A stretch of DNA of 17,629 nt from an uncultured Clostridia bacterium (GCA_944393345.1 CALXZW010000017.1:1-17629); one strand, 5' to 3'; shown: positions 7,623 through 15,688, counted from the stretch's first letter. The notes: a model not told the origin generated them from the sequence alone. Program-made: numbers and translations.

Positions 7623-8348
7623 ATGGACTATGATTTAAAATATTATGCTAAGGTTCATTCAATAGAATCTTTTGGAACTGTTGATGGACCTGGCATTAGG
7701 TTTGTACTTTTTATGCAAGGATGCCATTTAAAATGTAAATATTGTCATAATAGAGATACCTGGGATATGAAAGATGGAAATTATGCTTCATTAGATGACA
7801 TCTTTAATAAAATAATGAGATATAAAAATTATATTTATCCAAATGGTGGAGTTACTATAACTGGTGGAGAGCCTTTATTGCAAGTACATTTTTTAATACA
7901 ACTTTTTACAAAACTAAAAGAAAAAGGAATTCATACTTGTATAGATACTTCTGGTATGGTTTCTTTAACTGATGATATAAAAAAACTTTTGAATTTAACT
8001 GATTTAATATTATTAGATATAAAACATATTGATGATGAAAAATGTAAAGATTTAGTAGGATTTTCAAATAAATTGGAATTAGAATTTGCTAAATATTTAA
8101 GTGATAATAATATTCCTATGTGGATAAGACAAGTTTTGATTCCCGGCTATACAGACAATAAAGAAGATTTACTAAAACTAAAAAAATTTTTATCTACACT
8201 AAAAAATGTAGAAAAAGTAGAAATTTTACCTTATCATGATTTAGGTAAACACAAATGGTTGAAATTAGGATTAAAATACGAATTAGATGGTACTCGAACT
8301 GCCACTAATCAAGATGTGAAAAGAGCTAAAGAAATATTAGGAATGTAA
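7623..8348 (+). CDS. pflA: Pyruvate formate-lyase activating enzyme (radical SAM)
   Basis: This 241-residue radical SAM protein installs the glycyl radical on PflB using S-adenosylmethionine and a [4Fe-4S] cluster. The cluster cysteines C34, C38 and C41 are in GCHLKCKYCHN, preceded by FGTVDGPGIRFVLFMQ. The SAM-contact motif TITGGEPLL and the later IRQVLIPGYTD and LPYHDLGKHKW match PflA. It starts 11 bases after pflB with AAAGGAAAAG as ribosome site, so both are one operon. Its last three residues (LGM) and stop lie in a palindrome shared with the convergent gene. Confidence 0.96.
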   Translation: MDYDLKYYAKVHSIESFGTVDGPGIRFVLFMQGCHLKCKYCHNRDTWDMKDGNYASLDDIFNKIMRYKNYIYPNGGVTITGGEPLLQVHFLIQLFTKLKEKGIHTCIDTSGMVSLTDDIKKLLNLTDLILLDIKHIDDEKCKDLVGFSNKLELEFAKYLSDNNIPMWIRQVLIPGYTDNKEDLLKLKKFLSTLKNVEKVEILPYHDLGKHKWLKLGLKYELDGTRTATNQDVKRAKEILGM

Positions 8349-8366
8349 AAAATTACATTCCTAATA
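8335..8366. terminator. Bidirectional terminator palindrome containing both convergent stop codons
   Basis: TATTAGGAATGTAA (8335-8348) and its exact reverse complement (8353-8366) flank an AAAA loop, a 14-bp perfect stem. T-richer sequence follows on both strands. The left arm encodes the end of PflA and the right arm encodes the end of the opposite gene; each reads L-G-M-stop. Only 4 bases separate the two stop codons. Confidence 0.75.
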
Positions 8367-9288
8367 ATTTTAGCTCTATATTTTCCATTCTATATTTTCC
8401 ATCTATTAATTTAAACTCTACTAATGTATTTTCTAAAGTTTCTTCATTTTGTCTTAAATCAGTTGTAAAATATAATTTTATTTGTGAAATTTCCATTTGA
8501 TTTTTTACTATTTCTTTAAATGTTTCTGCCATATTTTTTTCATCTTCACATACAAAAATTAATTGTGGCATACTTGCAAATCCTGAATCACCTGGTACAA
8601 AATTTTCATAAAAATCTTTATAGAATGCCATTTTTTCTATTAATTTTTTTTGCCATTCACTTTCACGTCTTATTACTTCAAATAAAAATTGAATTGATTT
8701 ATTGTTTTTAGTAAGTTTTACTGCTCCTCCAGTAGCTTTAAAAACTTTTCCCAATGTCTTAGCAGTTATAGCAGGTTTTACTATATAACTATCAAAAGCT
8801 TTAACTTTTCTTAAATATGCTATTATAGTTTGATTTCCTGCTAATCTTTTCTTTATCATAGCTACAGGTTTGGTATTATCTGATTGTTGCCATTTAGTTT
8901 CTATTTCTTTTGAAGCTAATAAATATTTCCCCATTTTTTCTAGACAATAGATTCTATATATTCCTTTTCCTTCATCAGAATCGAAAAAGTATCTTGTTAA
9001 AATTTTGCATTTAATAAGTTGTTCTAACTTATTATTCAATTTATCTTGAGATTTTGGGTCAATACCTTTTATTTGAAGCATTTGATAAATTTGTCTTGAA
9101 GTCATAAATTCAAATTCATTTATTAAATCTAAAATTGCAAAATGAATGTCTGTTATATGACCTATATCTATCTTATGTACTATTTGGTTCATTGACACAT
9201 ATCCATCTTTACCATCAAAAGTTTTTATTTCTCCTTCTCTTATGGCAAATGGTGATACTTGTGCTTTAATTTGGTTATCTTCAACCAT
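8353..9288 (-). CDS. Winged-helix protein resembling the replication-relaxation family
   Basis: This is a 311-residue soluble protein. Residues about 45-120 look like a winged helix (MTSRQIYQMLQ, KLNNKLEQLIKCKILTRYF, GIYRIYCLEKMGKYLLA). Then comes RLAGNQTIIAYLRKVKAFDSYI, then an alpha/beta stretch FLFEVIRRESEWQKKLIEKMAFY and PQLIFVCEDE, which could be a degenerate nuclease-like fold. This order recalls the replication-relaxation (Replic_Relax) family of plasmid and conjugative elements. The match is by eye and moderate, and no mobility genes sit beside it. AGGAGG lies 8 bases before the ATG at 9288. It follows the S1-domain gene by 51 bases on the same strand. If this family call fails, it is an uncharacterised wHTH protein. 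Confidence 0.7.
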   Translation of the reverse strand: MVEDNQIKAQVSPFAIREGEIKTFDGKDGYVSMNQIVHKIDIGHITDIHFAILDLINEFEFMTSRQIYQMLQIKGIDPKSQDKLNNKLEQLIKCKILTRYFFDSDEGKGIYRIYCLEKMGKYLLASKEIETKWQQSDNTKPVAMIKKRLAGNQTIIAYLRKVKAFDSYIVKPAITAKTLGKVFKATGGAVKLTKNNKSIQFLFEVIRRESEWQKKLIEKMAFYKDFYENFVPGDSGFASMPQLIFVCEDEKNMAETFKEIVKNQMEISQIKLYFTTDLRQNEETLENTLVEFKLIDGKYRMENIELKLLGM

Positions 9289-9308
9289 TCTTCATTCCTC
9301 CTTAAATT

Positions 9309-9335
9309 TAGAAATTTCTATAATTTAAAATTATA
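9309..9335. repeat. Two small A/T palindromes between the S1 and winged-helix genes
   Basis: TAGAAATTTCTA (9309-9320) is a perfect 12-base palindrome. TATAATTT and AAATTATA (9319-9335) form an adjoining 8-bp inverted repeat. There is no T-run, so they look more like an operator or an RNA processing/pausing site than a terminator. They may be chance in such AT-rich DNA. Confidence 0.3.
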
Positions 9336-9339
9336 AAAC

Positions 9340-10140
9340 TTAATTAATAATATCTAATTTGACTTTCTTTTTTTCTTTATCAATTTTTCTTATGTACACT
9401 TTTACTTTTTTACCATATTCCAATCCTTCTTGATATTCTGCCATTCCTACTAAGTTAGGTTTTAACTCTATAAAAATACCATTTTTATTTTTTTCAGTTT
9501 CTCGTACTATCCCTTGTGTTTTCATACCTTGAGTAAATTCCCTAACATTTTCTTCCCATGAACCTAGTAATTCTTTATATGACAATATTACTTTTCCTTT
9601 GTCTTTATCTATTGATTTTACCATAATATTTAATTTTTGTCCAATTTTTAATCTTTCATAAGGTGTTTGTATTCTTGCTACAGATAAATCTTCTATATGT
9701 GCAAGTCCAACAATCCCTCCTCCAATTTCTATAAAGGCTCCATAATTCTTGATGCTTTTTACTATTCCATCTACTTTATCTCCTACTTTTAAGTCGTTCT
9801 TTACCCATTGCAGCGCATCTTGTTGAACTTCTTTTCTGGATATTATTACGCTTTTTTCATCTTTTACTTTTTTTATCTTAAACTGAATAAATTTATTTAC
9901 TTTTCCTGTACATATTTTTTCTTTAGGTAAATTATCTTTTTGTAAATTTATTGCTTCGATTTCTTCTCTTGGCATTATTCCTGTTAAACCATTATCTAAA
10001 TTTACATATAAATTATAATTACTATCACAACTTTTTACAAGACCTTGTAAGACTTTGTCTTCTCCCATAAAGTTGTTTATATTATCTATTTTTGTAATTT
10101 CATTATTCCAGCCTTCTGGTTTAAATTTTAATGCATTCAT
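9340..10140 (-). CDS. Protein with three S1 RNA-binding domains (ribosomal protein S1-like)
   Basis: This 266-residue protein is almost wholly S1-type OB folds at about residues 28-103, 119-189 and 204-266. The middle domain is the most typical (VGDKVDGIVKSIKNYGAFIEIGG..GLAHIEDLS, then GQKLNIMVKSIDKDKGKVILSYK). The first and third are more divergent. Such short S1 proteins in Firmicutes bind single-stranded RNA and are linked to translation or RNA handling rather than being the full six-domain S1 of Proteobacteria. AAGGAG precedes the ATG at 10140 by 11 bases. It lies 70 bases downstream of rluB on the same strand, consistent with an RNA/ribosome-related cluster. The exact role is not assigned. 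Confidence 0.85.
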   Translation of the reverse strand: MNALKFKPEGWNNEITKIDNINNFMGEDKVLQGLVKSCDSNYNLYVNLDNGLTGIMPREEIEAINLQKDNLPKEKICTGKVNKFIQFKIKKVKDEKSVIISRKEVQQDALQWVKNDLKVGDKVDGIVKSIKNYGAFIEIGGGIVGLAHIEDLSVARIQTPYERLKIGQKLNIMVKSIDKDKGKVILSYKELLGSWEENVREFTQGMKTQGIVRETEKNKNGIFIELKPNLVGMAEYQEGLEYGKKVKVYIRKIDKEKKKVKLDIIN

Positions 10141-10210
10141 TTGTATATTTTCTCCTTTTTCTTAAGTTTGCTTAATTATATATTTAAAAAATAATTTTTT
10201 CAATACCTTC

Positions 10211-10930
10211 TTAACCTTTTAGTATTTTTTCTACTTCATAATCTTTTAAATATCTCCATTTTCCTAATTCAATATCTTTTACTCCTATTCCTGCAATTTT
10301 ACTTCTATGCAATGCTAAAACTTTATATCCGACTGTTTCACACATTTTTCTAACTTGTCTATTTTTACCTTCATGTATTGTTATTTCTAATCTAGAAATA
10401 TTTTTTTCTTCATCTGTTTTTAATATTTTTAATTTTGCAGGTTTTGTCACATAATCTTCTATTTTAACACCATTTTTTAAATTTTCTACTGCTTCATTTG
10501 TTATAATACCTTTTAAAGTTACTGTATATGTTTTTTCTATTTCATGTTTTGGATGTGTTACCTTATACACAAACTCTCCATCATTTGTTAAAATCAAAGC
10601 TCCTGATGTATACATATCTAATCTTCCAACAGGAACTAATCTTCTGTTTGACTTTATTAAATCTAATACAGAATCTCTGTTAAATTGATCTTTTACAGTG
10701 GTAACATAACCAATGGGCTTATTTAATAATATATATACATAATCTTTTTCGAAAATCATTTTGGTTCCATCATATTCTATAATATCAATATTAGGATTTA
10801 TTTTTGTTCCTAATTCTTTTATTACTTTACCGTTTACAGTTACTTTTCCTTGTTTTATTAATTCCTCTGATTTTCTTCTTGAAGCTATTCCACAATCTGC
10901 CATATATTTTTGTAGCCTAATTTCTTCCAT
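10211..10930 (-). CDS. rluB: RluB/RsuA-family rRNA pseudouridine synthase
   Basis: This 239-residue enzyme isomerises a uridine in 23S (RluB) or 16S (RsuA) rRNA. Residues 1-50 are an S4 RNA-binding domain (RLQKYMADCGIASRRKSEEL). The catalytic motif is PVGRLDMYTSGALILTNDGE with Asp105. The family motif HEGKNRQVRKMCETVGY is near the C-terminus. Length and motifs suit RluB best; RsuA or RluF specificity cannot be excluded. The ribosome site AAGGTGGG lies just after the rluD stop codon, with 14 bases between the genes, so they are cotranscribed. Confidence 0.9.
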   Translation of the reverse strand: MEEIRLQKYMADCGIASRRKSEELIKQGKVTVNGKVIKELGTKINPNIDIIEYDGTKMIFEKDYVYILLNKPIGYVTTVKDQFNRDSVLDLIKSNRRLVPVGRLDMYTSGALILTNDGEFVYKVTHPKHEIEKTYTVTLKGIITNEAVENLKNGVKIEDYVTKPAKLKILKTDEEKNISRLEITIHEGKNRQVRKMCETVGYKVLALHRSKIAGIGVKDIELGKWRYLKDYEVEKILKG

Positions 10931-10944
10931 TTTATTTTCCCACC

Positions 10945-11844
10945 TTATTGCATTAATTCTTTCATATATTCTGGTATAGGCGCTTCTAAAAACATTATTT
11001 TTCCTGTAACTGGATGTTTAAATTCTATAGATTTACTATGCAAACATTGTCCTTTTATTCCCCATTTATTTTTTCCACTAGAATATGTTGTATCACCTAT
11101 TATTGGATAACCAATTTCAGTTAAATGTACTCTTATTTGATGTGTTCTACCTGTTTCTATATTTACCTCTAACACAGAAATATTTTCTTTTTCATTTCTT
11201 CTTAATACTCTAAAATGTGTTATCGCTTCTTTTCCGTTTTTTACAACCGCCATTTTTTTTCTATCTTTAGTGCTTCTTCCTATCGGCATATTTATTGTTG
11301 CTTCGTTTTCTTTAACAATTCCTCTAACTATTGCTATATATGTTTTTTTAACTTTATGATTTTTTATTTGTTCACTCAAATTTATATGTGCTTTATCATT
11401 TTTAGCAATTATTAATATTCCTGATGTATCTTTATCTAATCTATGAACAATTCCTGGTCTTATTTCTCCTCCTATTCCAGATAATGAATCTTTGCAAATT
11501 GCCATAATCGCATTTACTAAAGTTCCATCTGGATTTCCATTTGCTGGATGCACAACCAAACCTTTAGGTTTATTTACAACAATTATATCATTATCTTCAT
11601 AAATAATTTCTATTGGTATATCTTGTGCTTTTAACTCTATTTCTTGTGGTATTTCTTCCTCTAATATTATATTGTCATTTTCTTGAACTTTATATGAGTG
11701 TTTTATTTTTTTACCATTCACTAATACTTTTTCTTTATCTATTAATCTCTGAATTGCTACTCTTGATAATTCGTCATTAATACTTGACAAATATAAGTCT
11801 ATTCTTTTATTTACATTCTCATTATTTACTATATATTCTTTCAT
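10945..11844 (-). CDS. rluD: RluD-family 23S rRNA pseudouridine synthase
   Basis: This 299-residue enzyme belongs to the RluA/RluD family. An S4 domain (residues 13-60; RIDLYLSSI..LSRVAIQRLI) is followed by the catalytic core with NKPKGLVVHPANG, GIVHRLDKDTSGILIIAKND (Asp137 catalytic) and TGRTHQIRVHLTEIGYPIIGDTTY. All motifs are intact. AGGAAGGG precedes the start. It is 30 bases downstream of the membrane protein gene and directly upstream of rluB, giving two tandem pseudouridine synthases of different families. In many Firmicutes this gene follows lspA, which is not the case here. The target uridine is unproven. Confidence 0.9.
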   Translation of the reverse strand: MKEYIVNNENVNKRIDLYLSSINDELSRVAIQRLIDKEKVLVNGKKIKHSYKVQENDNIILEEEIPQEIELKAQDIPIEIIYEDNDIIVVNKPKGLVVHPANGNPDGTLVNAIMAICKDSLSGIGGEIRPGIVHRLDKDTSGILIIAKNDKAHINLSEQIKNHKVKKTYIAIVRGIVKENEATINMPIGRSTKDRKKMAVVKNGKEAITHFRVLRRNEKENISVLEVNIETGRTHQIRVHLTEIGYPIIGDTTYSSGKNKWGIKGQCLHSKSIEFKHPVTGKIMFLEAPIPEYMKELMQ

Positions 11845-11874
11845 TTAGTTTATACCCTTCCTAATTTATGAATA

Positions 11875-13530
11875 TTATTTTTCTACATTTAATCTTTCAT
11901 ATATTACAAAATAATCATCTGAATATAATTCTTTATAATTTGAATCTTTACTTTTAGTTATTATCATATTGGTTTTCGAATCTTCATAAGTTATTACATG
12001 TGTGATTCCATATTTTTCAAAAGTATCTTCATAAAATGTTCCAATATTTGATGTATCAATAAAATCACTAAAAATATCCTCTGATTTTCCACTAAATTCA
12101 GGTGCATATAAATCTGCTCTTGAATCTATAAAAACTGGTATTCCTCTGAATAACATATAACTTCCATAATTATACTCATTATAAAATTTTGCTTTTCCTA
12201 AATCTATGTTTTCTAGTATATAATCACAAGCTGAAACCGGATATGATGTTTCATCTATATATTTATCATCTACTTTATCTTTAATCATATCATAACTAAA
12301 AATTAACATTATAATACTAATAAATAATATTGGTATTATTTTTGTTACGAATTTTAACATATTTTCTTTCATTTCTTCATCATATATCTGTATTAAATTA
12401 GCTATTAATCTATTTAGTATTATTGCTCCTACTATAGCAAAAATTGATAATTGCCTTTTAGATGTTAACATTAAATACAATAATCCACCTATCATAAATA
12501 AATCGCATAATCTTATTTTTGTTTTGGTAAATATTAATATTGCTAAAAATATTATTAATGTAGCCATAACTTCTGTTTCATTTGATAATGTCATTGGTTG
12601 ATGTTCATTTATATTTTGCATAGTATTTCCTTCCATAGTTTTTGCTAAATATGTGTATGGTGTTGTTCCAATTGGAGTTAGAAATCCAGTAAATATACAA
12701 ATTATCATTATTAATATTAAGCATTTCACATTACTATTTTTACTAATTTTTATTTTATATGGATTTTTTAATTGTTCTTCTCTTTTTGCTTTTATTCTTT
12801 CTACTCTTTTTTCTAAATTTTCTAATTGTTCTTTTTTAAGCATTAATTTCTCTATATTTTCTTTTTTTTCTAATTTTTTAATAGATTTTTTTACTCTTAA
12901 TATTTTGAATTTATGATATAGAATTATATCCCCTAAAACTGCAATAATATATTCTGCTATATATGGTAGATATAATACAAAATAAAATGGAAATACAGCA
13001 ACATGTGTGTTTGCAAGAATTATAGGGATTGCTACTAATCCTAATGCATATCTTTTATTTTTTGTTGAAAGAAACATTTCTATAAAATATATTGTAAGCA
13101 CAAATAAAATAAAACTAGGTAGTTGTGCTCTAGCGGCAATATAATCTTGTATCAAATACATTGCCCCTATTGTTATAATAAAAGATGTTACTGGATTTTT
13201 TATTAATTTTGTATTTGTTAAATAAATTGCTAGTCCTAATATACAAGATAAAATACAGGTAGTAATATAAATTCCTGTCATACCAAAAGCAGAATATATA
13301 TAATATGTTATTAAATCATATCCCCAATGAGGATATGTATATGCTAAATCTTGATGCCATGAAAAAGGATCTTGATTATCTATTCCATATTTTGCTATAT
13401 GTTCTCCTACTTTTATTGTATAAAATGTATCATTTTGTAAAGTTACTGGTGTTATTGATATGCAAAATATTACTATCAATATAACTGCTAAAATAGAAAA
13501 TATAACTTTATTGCTTATTTTTTTATTCAT
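11875..13530 (-). CDS. Polytopic GT-C-like membrane protein with a coiled-coil insert
   Basis: This is a 551-residue integral membrane protein with about ten to twelve hydrophobic segments. After the first one, an outside loop carries NDTFYTIKVGEHIAKYGI, then DPFSWH and YTYPHWGYDLITYYIY. Acidic residues there and the overall layout recall GT-C (lipid-linked sugar) glycosyltransferases. A highly charged stretch of about 50 residues (KKSIKKLEKKENIEKLM.. to ..KAKREEQLKNPYK) interrupts the membrane region and should form a cytoplasmic coiled coil. The last 120 residues are soluble, with YNEYNYGSYMLF and PVFIDSRADLYAPEF, a pattern I associate with uncharacterised bacterial GT-C-like proteins. AAGGAAGG (13543-13550) favours the ATG at 13530 over TTG at 13554. 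Substrate and function are unknown. Confidence 0.85.
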   Translation of the reverse strand: MNKKISNKVIFSILAVILIVIFCISITPVTLQNDTFYTIKVGEHIAKYGIDNQDPFSWHQDLAYTYPHWGYDLITYYIYSAFGMTGIYITTCILSCILGLAIYLTNTKLIKNPVTSFIITIGAMYLIQDYIAARAQLPSFILFVLTIYFIEMFLSTKNKRYALGLVAIPIILANTHVAVFPFYFVLYLPYIAEYIIAVLGDIILYHKFKILRVKKSIKKLEKKENIEKLMLKKEQLENLEKRVERIKAKREEQLKNPYKIKISKNSNVKCLILIMIICIFTGFLTPIGTTPYTYLAKTMEGNTMQNINEHQPMTLSNETEVMATLIIFLAILIFTKTKIRLCDLFMIGGLLYLMLTSKRQLSIFAIVGAIILNRLIANLIQIYDEEMKENMLKFVTKIIPILFISIIMLIFSYDMIKDKVDDKYIDETSYPVSACDYILENIDLGKAKFYNEYNYGSYMLFRGIPVFIDSRADLYAPEFSGKSEDIFSDFIDTSNIGTFYEDTFEKYGITHVITYEDSKTNMIITKSKDSNYKELYSDDYFVIYERLNVEK

Positions 13531-13565
13531 ACTTTTCTTTTGCCTTCCTTTCAAAATTTTTGTTT

Positions 13566-13574
13566 ATTATATCA
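13566..13574 (-). promoter_or_regulatory. Extended -10 promoter of the GT-C-like/rluD/rluB operon
   Basis: The minus strand reads TGATATAAT (13574-13566), a perfect extended -10 element, right after the ssb-side terminator and about 36 bases before the start codon at 13530. I see no good -35 box, which extended -10 promoters often lack. This would drive the membrane gene and probably rluD and rluB. Confidence 0.5.
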
Positions 13575-13575
13575 A

Positions 13576-13611
13576 AAAAAGTTATAAAAGACTATACTTT
13601 CATAACTTTTT
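13576..13611 (-). terminator. Rho-independent terminator of the ssb-like gene
   Basis: On the minus strand two 15-base arms (13611-13597 and 13590-13576) pair with one G-U wobble around a 6-base loop, and the stem is followed by further Ts. It lies 20 bases after the stop codon of the ssb-like gene and separates it from the next gene. Confidence 0.8.
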
Positions 13612-13631
13612 ATTTTTAATTTTTTGTTCAT

Positions 13632-14333
13632 TTATACTGCTTCTTTATTTTCTTGTGCTTCTTCATTTTCATTGTTTTTTTCTTCTATTACTTCTAAACT
13701 TCCAATAGAAACTTCATAAGCAACTCTTGTTTCTGATGTTCCATCTTCATATTTCTTTTCATAACTTCTAGATTGTACTCTACCTACAACTTTTACTTGA
13801 CTTCCAACTTCTAAATTTTGGCAAAATCTTGCATTTCTTCCCCAAGCTATACATGGTATATAGTCTGATTTATTATATGATCTATTTACTGCAAGTAAAA
13901 CATCTGCTATTTCTCTACCAAATGGTGTTTGTCTGTATATAGGTTTTTTACAAATATAACCTATTAAAACAACTTCATTTGTTATAATGTCTTTTCTTGC
14001 AATGTCATTTTCTTCTTCATTCTCAGTCTCATTTACTTCTACAATGTCTTTAGCAAAAACTGTTAATATTAGTCTATTTTTTTCATTTTGATAACTATTA
14101 TATGATCTAAATTGACCTTTTATTACTAATTTTTTGCCTTCTTGCAAAGTATCTTCTTTTATAAGCCTTTCTGATATTGTTATTGGTATAATATCACTAT
14201 TTCCACTCAAACGTGGTATTGATAAATTAAATGAATAAAAGCTTTCTCCATATATTTCATGGCTAAATCTTTTTTCTCCTGTAACTTTTCCTACTAATGT
14301 TAAGTAGTTGTTTTCTAAATAATTTGTATCCAA
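13632..14333 (-). CDS. ssb: SSB-like protein with two tandem OB folds
   Basis: This 233-residue protein resembles single-stranded DNA-binding protein twice over. Residues 8-100 (NYLTLVGKVTG..FYSFNLSIPR..GKKLVIKGQFRSYN) form a degenerate OB domain. Residues 118-215 are more typical: NEVVLIGYICKKPIYRQTPFGREIADVLLAVNR, DYIPCIAWGRNARFCQNLEVGSQVKVVGRVQSRSYEKKYEDG. The tail is acidic (EEKNNENEEAQENKEAV) but lacks the usual DDDIPF-like tip that recruits partner proteins. Start is TTG at 14333, 8 bases after GGGAGG. It has its own promoter and terminator, so it is monocistronic. Two OB folds per chain would allow a dimer to offer the four OBs of a normal SSB tetramer. It may be an accessory rather than the main replicative SSB. 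Confidence 0.85.
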   Translation of the reverse strand: MDTNYLENNYLTLVGKVTGEKRFSHEIYGESFYSFNLSIPRLSGNSDIIPITISERLIKEDTLQEGKKLVIKGQFRSYNSYQNEKNRLILTVFAKDIVEVNETENEEENDIARKDIITNEVVLIGYICKKPIYRQTPFGREIADVLLAVNRSYNKSDYIPCIAWGRNARFCQNLEVGSQVKVVGRVQSRSYEKKYEDGTSETRVAYEVSIGSLEVIEEKNNENEEAQENKEAV

Positions 14334-14406
14334 TTTCTTTTCCTCCCTATTTTTTTATTTTATCAATTGTATTTTTTTCTTTACGCTCACTTAACTTACA
14401 GATTAT

Positions 14407-14435
14407 ATTATACACCATTTTTTTGGTTTTGTCTA
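14407..14435 (-). promoter_or_regulatory. Promoter of the ssb-like gene
   Basis: The minus strand has TAGACA (14435-14430), a 17-base spacer and TATAAT (14412-14407), about 75 bases before the TTG start at 14333. The leader ends with GGGAGG, the ribosome site that decides the TTG start. Confidence 0.7.
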
Positions 14436-14474
14436 CATAAGAAGTTAATTTTTATTAAAAAAGTCATATTTTTC

Positions 14475-14972
14475 CTATATTTCAGAGATTATTTTTTCAT
14501 TATATAATAAAAATATTGAATAAATTATTAAATTTGTTTCTCCTTTTTTTTCTATTCTTTTTTCCTGTATTTCTATGACATTTTCTTTAATATTTTCTAT
14601 ATTTTTTTGTATATAAATTAAAATATCATTATCAGTTATACTAGATACTGTTATATCTGCTTTATGATTTAGTCCATAAGTTATAATATTTTTATTACTC
14701 TTTTTTAATGTATTATACTTTTTATTATAATCTGTATTTAATATTATAAATTTAGCATTTTGGTATAATTTTTCTAATGTATTATAATAATCTTTAAATT
14801 TTTCTAATTCACAATCTATTATTATACATTCAAATTTTATATTTCTTATATTTTCAATACTTTTTAAGTTTATGCTCAATATATTCATTTTATTACCTTC
14901 AGAGTTTTCTAAAATCTTCGATTTTATATTTTCAAAAGTTTTATTATCTGATAACACACCAATAAAAGACAT
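14475..14972 (-). CDS. Hypothetical alpha/beta protein with a Mur-ligase-like motif
   Basis: This codes for about 165 residues, with no firm family. It alternates short hydrophobic strands (FIGVLSD, FECIIIDCE, AKFIILNTD) with charged helices, a Rossmann-like pattern. The segment NIITYGLNHKADITVSSI resembles the YG-N-AD stretch in the central/C-terminal part of Mur ligases, but there is no P-loop or ATP site, so it cannot be a ligase by itself. It is very Lys/Asn/Ile-rich. The first ATG (14978) is only 2 bases from the GGGG ribosome site; the second, at 14972, is 8 bases away and preferred. It follows the truncated deacetylase gene by 54-60 bases on the same strand, so the two were probably one operon. 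Confidence 0.65.
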   Translation of the reverse strand: MSFIGVLSDNKTFENIKSKILENSEGNKMNILSINLKSIENIRNIKFECIIIDCELEKFKDYYNTLEKLYQNAKFIILNTDYNKKYNTLKKSNKNIITYGLNHKADITVSSITDNDILIYIQKNIENIKENVIEIQEKRIEKKGETNLIIYSIFLLYNEKIISEI

Positions 14973-15032
14973 TCGCATATCCCCTTTATCTTTTATATTT
15001 TATATTATTTCCCCTTTTGGTAAAATTATACA

Positions 15033-15611
15033 TTACTTATCTTTAATTTGTGTTCCGTTAACATTTATTGTATAATTTTCTTTATATATAAGTTCAGAAA
15101 CGGTTACTACTTTTAATCCTTTTTGTTTAATATTTTTTATTAACATATCTAAACTTTTAGCAGTATTTTTAGTTCCATTATGACTTAATACAATATCTCC
15201 TGCTTTTATTTTATCCTTTATTCTATTCCACATCTCTTCACCTGTAATACCTGTATAATCTAAAGTATCTAAATTCCATTGTATAGGAAAATAACCTTTA
15301 TCTGTTGCTGATTTTATTACTGTATTATTATATTCTCCATAAGGAGCTCTATATAATTTTGTTCTGCTTCCAGTAATTTTTTCTATTTTATCATTTGACT
15401 TTTCTATTTCTTCTACATTTTGTTCATATGTCAAATTGTTTACATGAGGATGTGTATTACTATGTGATGCAATTTCATGCCCCTCTTTTGAAATTTTTTG
15501 TACCACTTCTGGAAATTTATCTATCCAATCTCCAACCATAAAAAAAGTTATTTTTACATCATTATTTTTTAATATTTCTAGTATTATATCTATATCATCA
15601 GCATTCCAGTC
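15033..15611 (-). pseudogene. Polysaccharide deacetylase (NodB/PdaB-like), 5' end missing
   Basis: The remaining part is a NodB-type deacetylase that removes acetyl groups from peptidoglycan or related glycans. It keeps the zinc His pair HSNTH, RAPYGEYN, the DTLDYTG region and the catalytic-His motif IVLSHNG. From the only ATG (15539, MVGDW) there are 168 residues, but the frame continues upstream as CDWNADDIDIILEILKNN and VKITFF, clearly the same domain. Family members have TFD or SFD directly before this, carrying the catalytic Asp. Here the upstream residues become unrelated (HKRN) and a stop follows at 15657. So the N-terminal anchor and first catalytic motif are absent, and a product from 15539 should be inactive. 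The break at about 15612 coincides with the end of the recombinase-bearing region to the right. Confidence 0.85.
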
Positions 15612-15645
15612 GCAATTTCTTTTGTGATAGATTTTTGTTAAAATT
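15612..15645. other. Probable junction of the integrated element with the deacetylase gene
   Basis: Deacetylase similarity ends at about 15611. The next 34 bases, up to the hairpin after the ATPase gene, match neither gene. They include TGTGATA (15623-15629), an inverted copy of the TATCACA core found in the 32-bp repeats near the recombinase gene. An attachment core should lie close to 15605-15625. I cannot identify the exact crossover without the other end of the element. Confidence 0.4.
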
Positions 15646-15668
15646 AAAAGCAGATTTTATCTACTTTT
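15646..15668 (-). terminator. Weak hairpin terminator after the AAA+ ATPase gene
   Basis: On the minus strand AAAAGTAGAT (15668-15659) pairs with ATCTGCTTTT (15655-15646) over 10 positions, one of them a wobble, around a 3-base loop. A short T-containing stretch follows. It lies about 20 bases after the ATPase stop. Confidence 0.5.
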
Positions 15669-15688
15669 ATATTTTGATTATTTTTACT

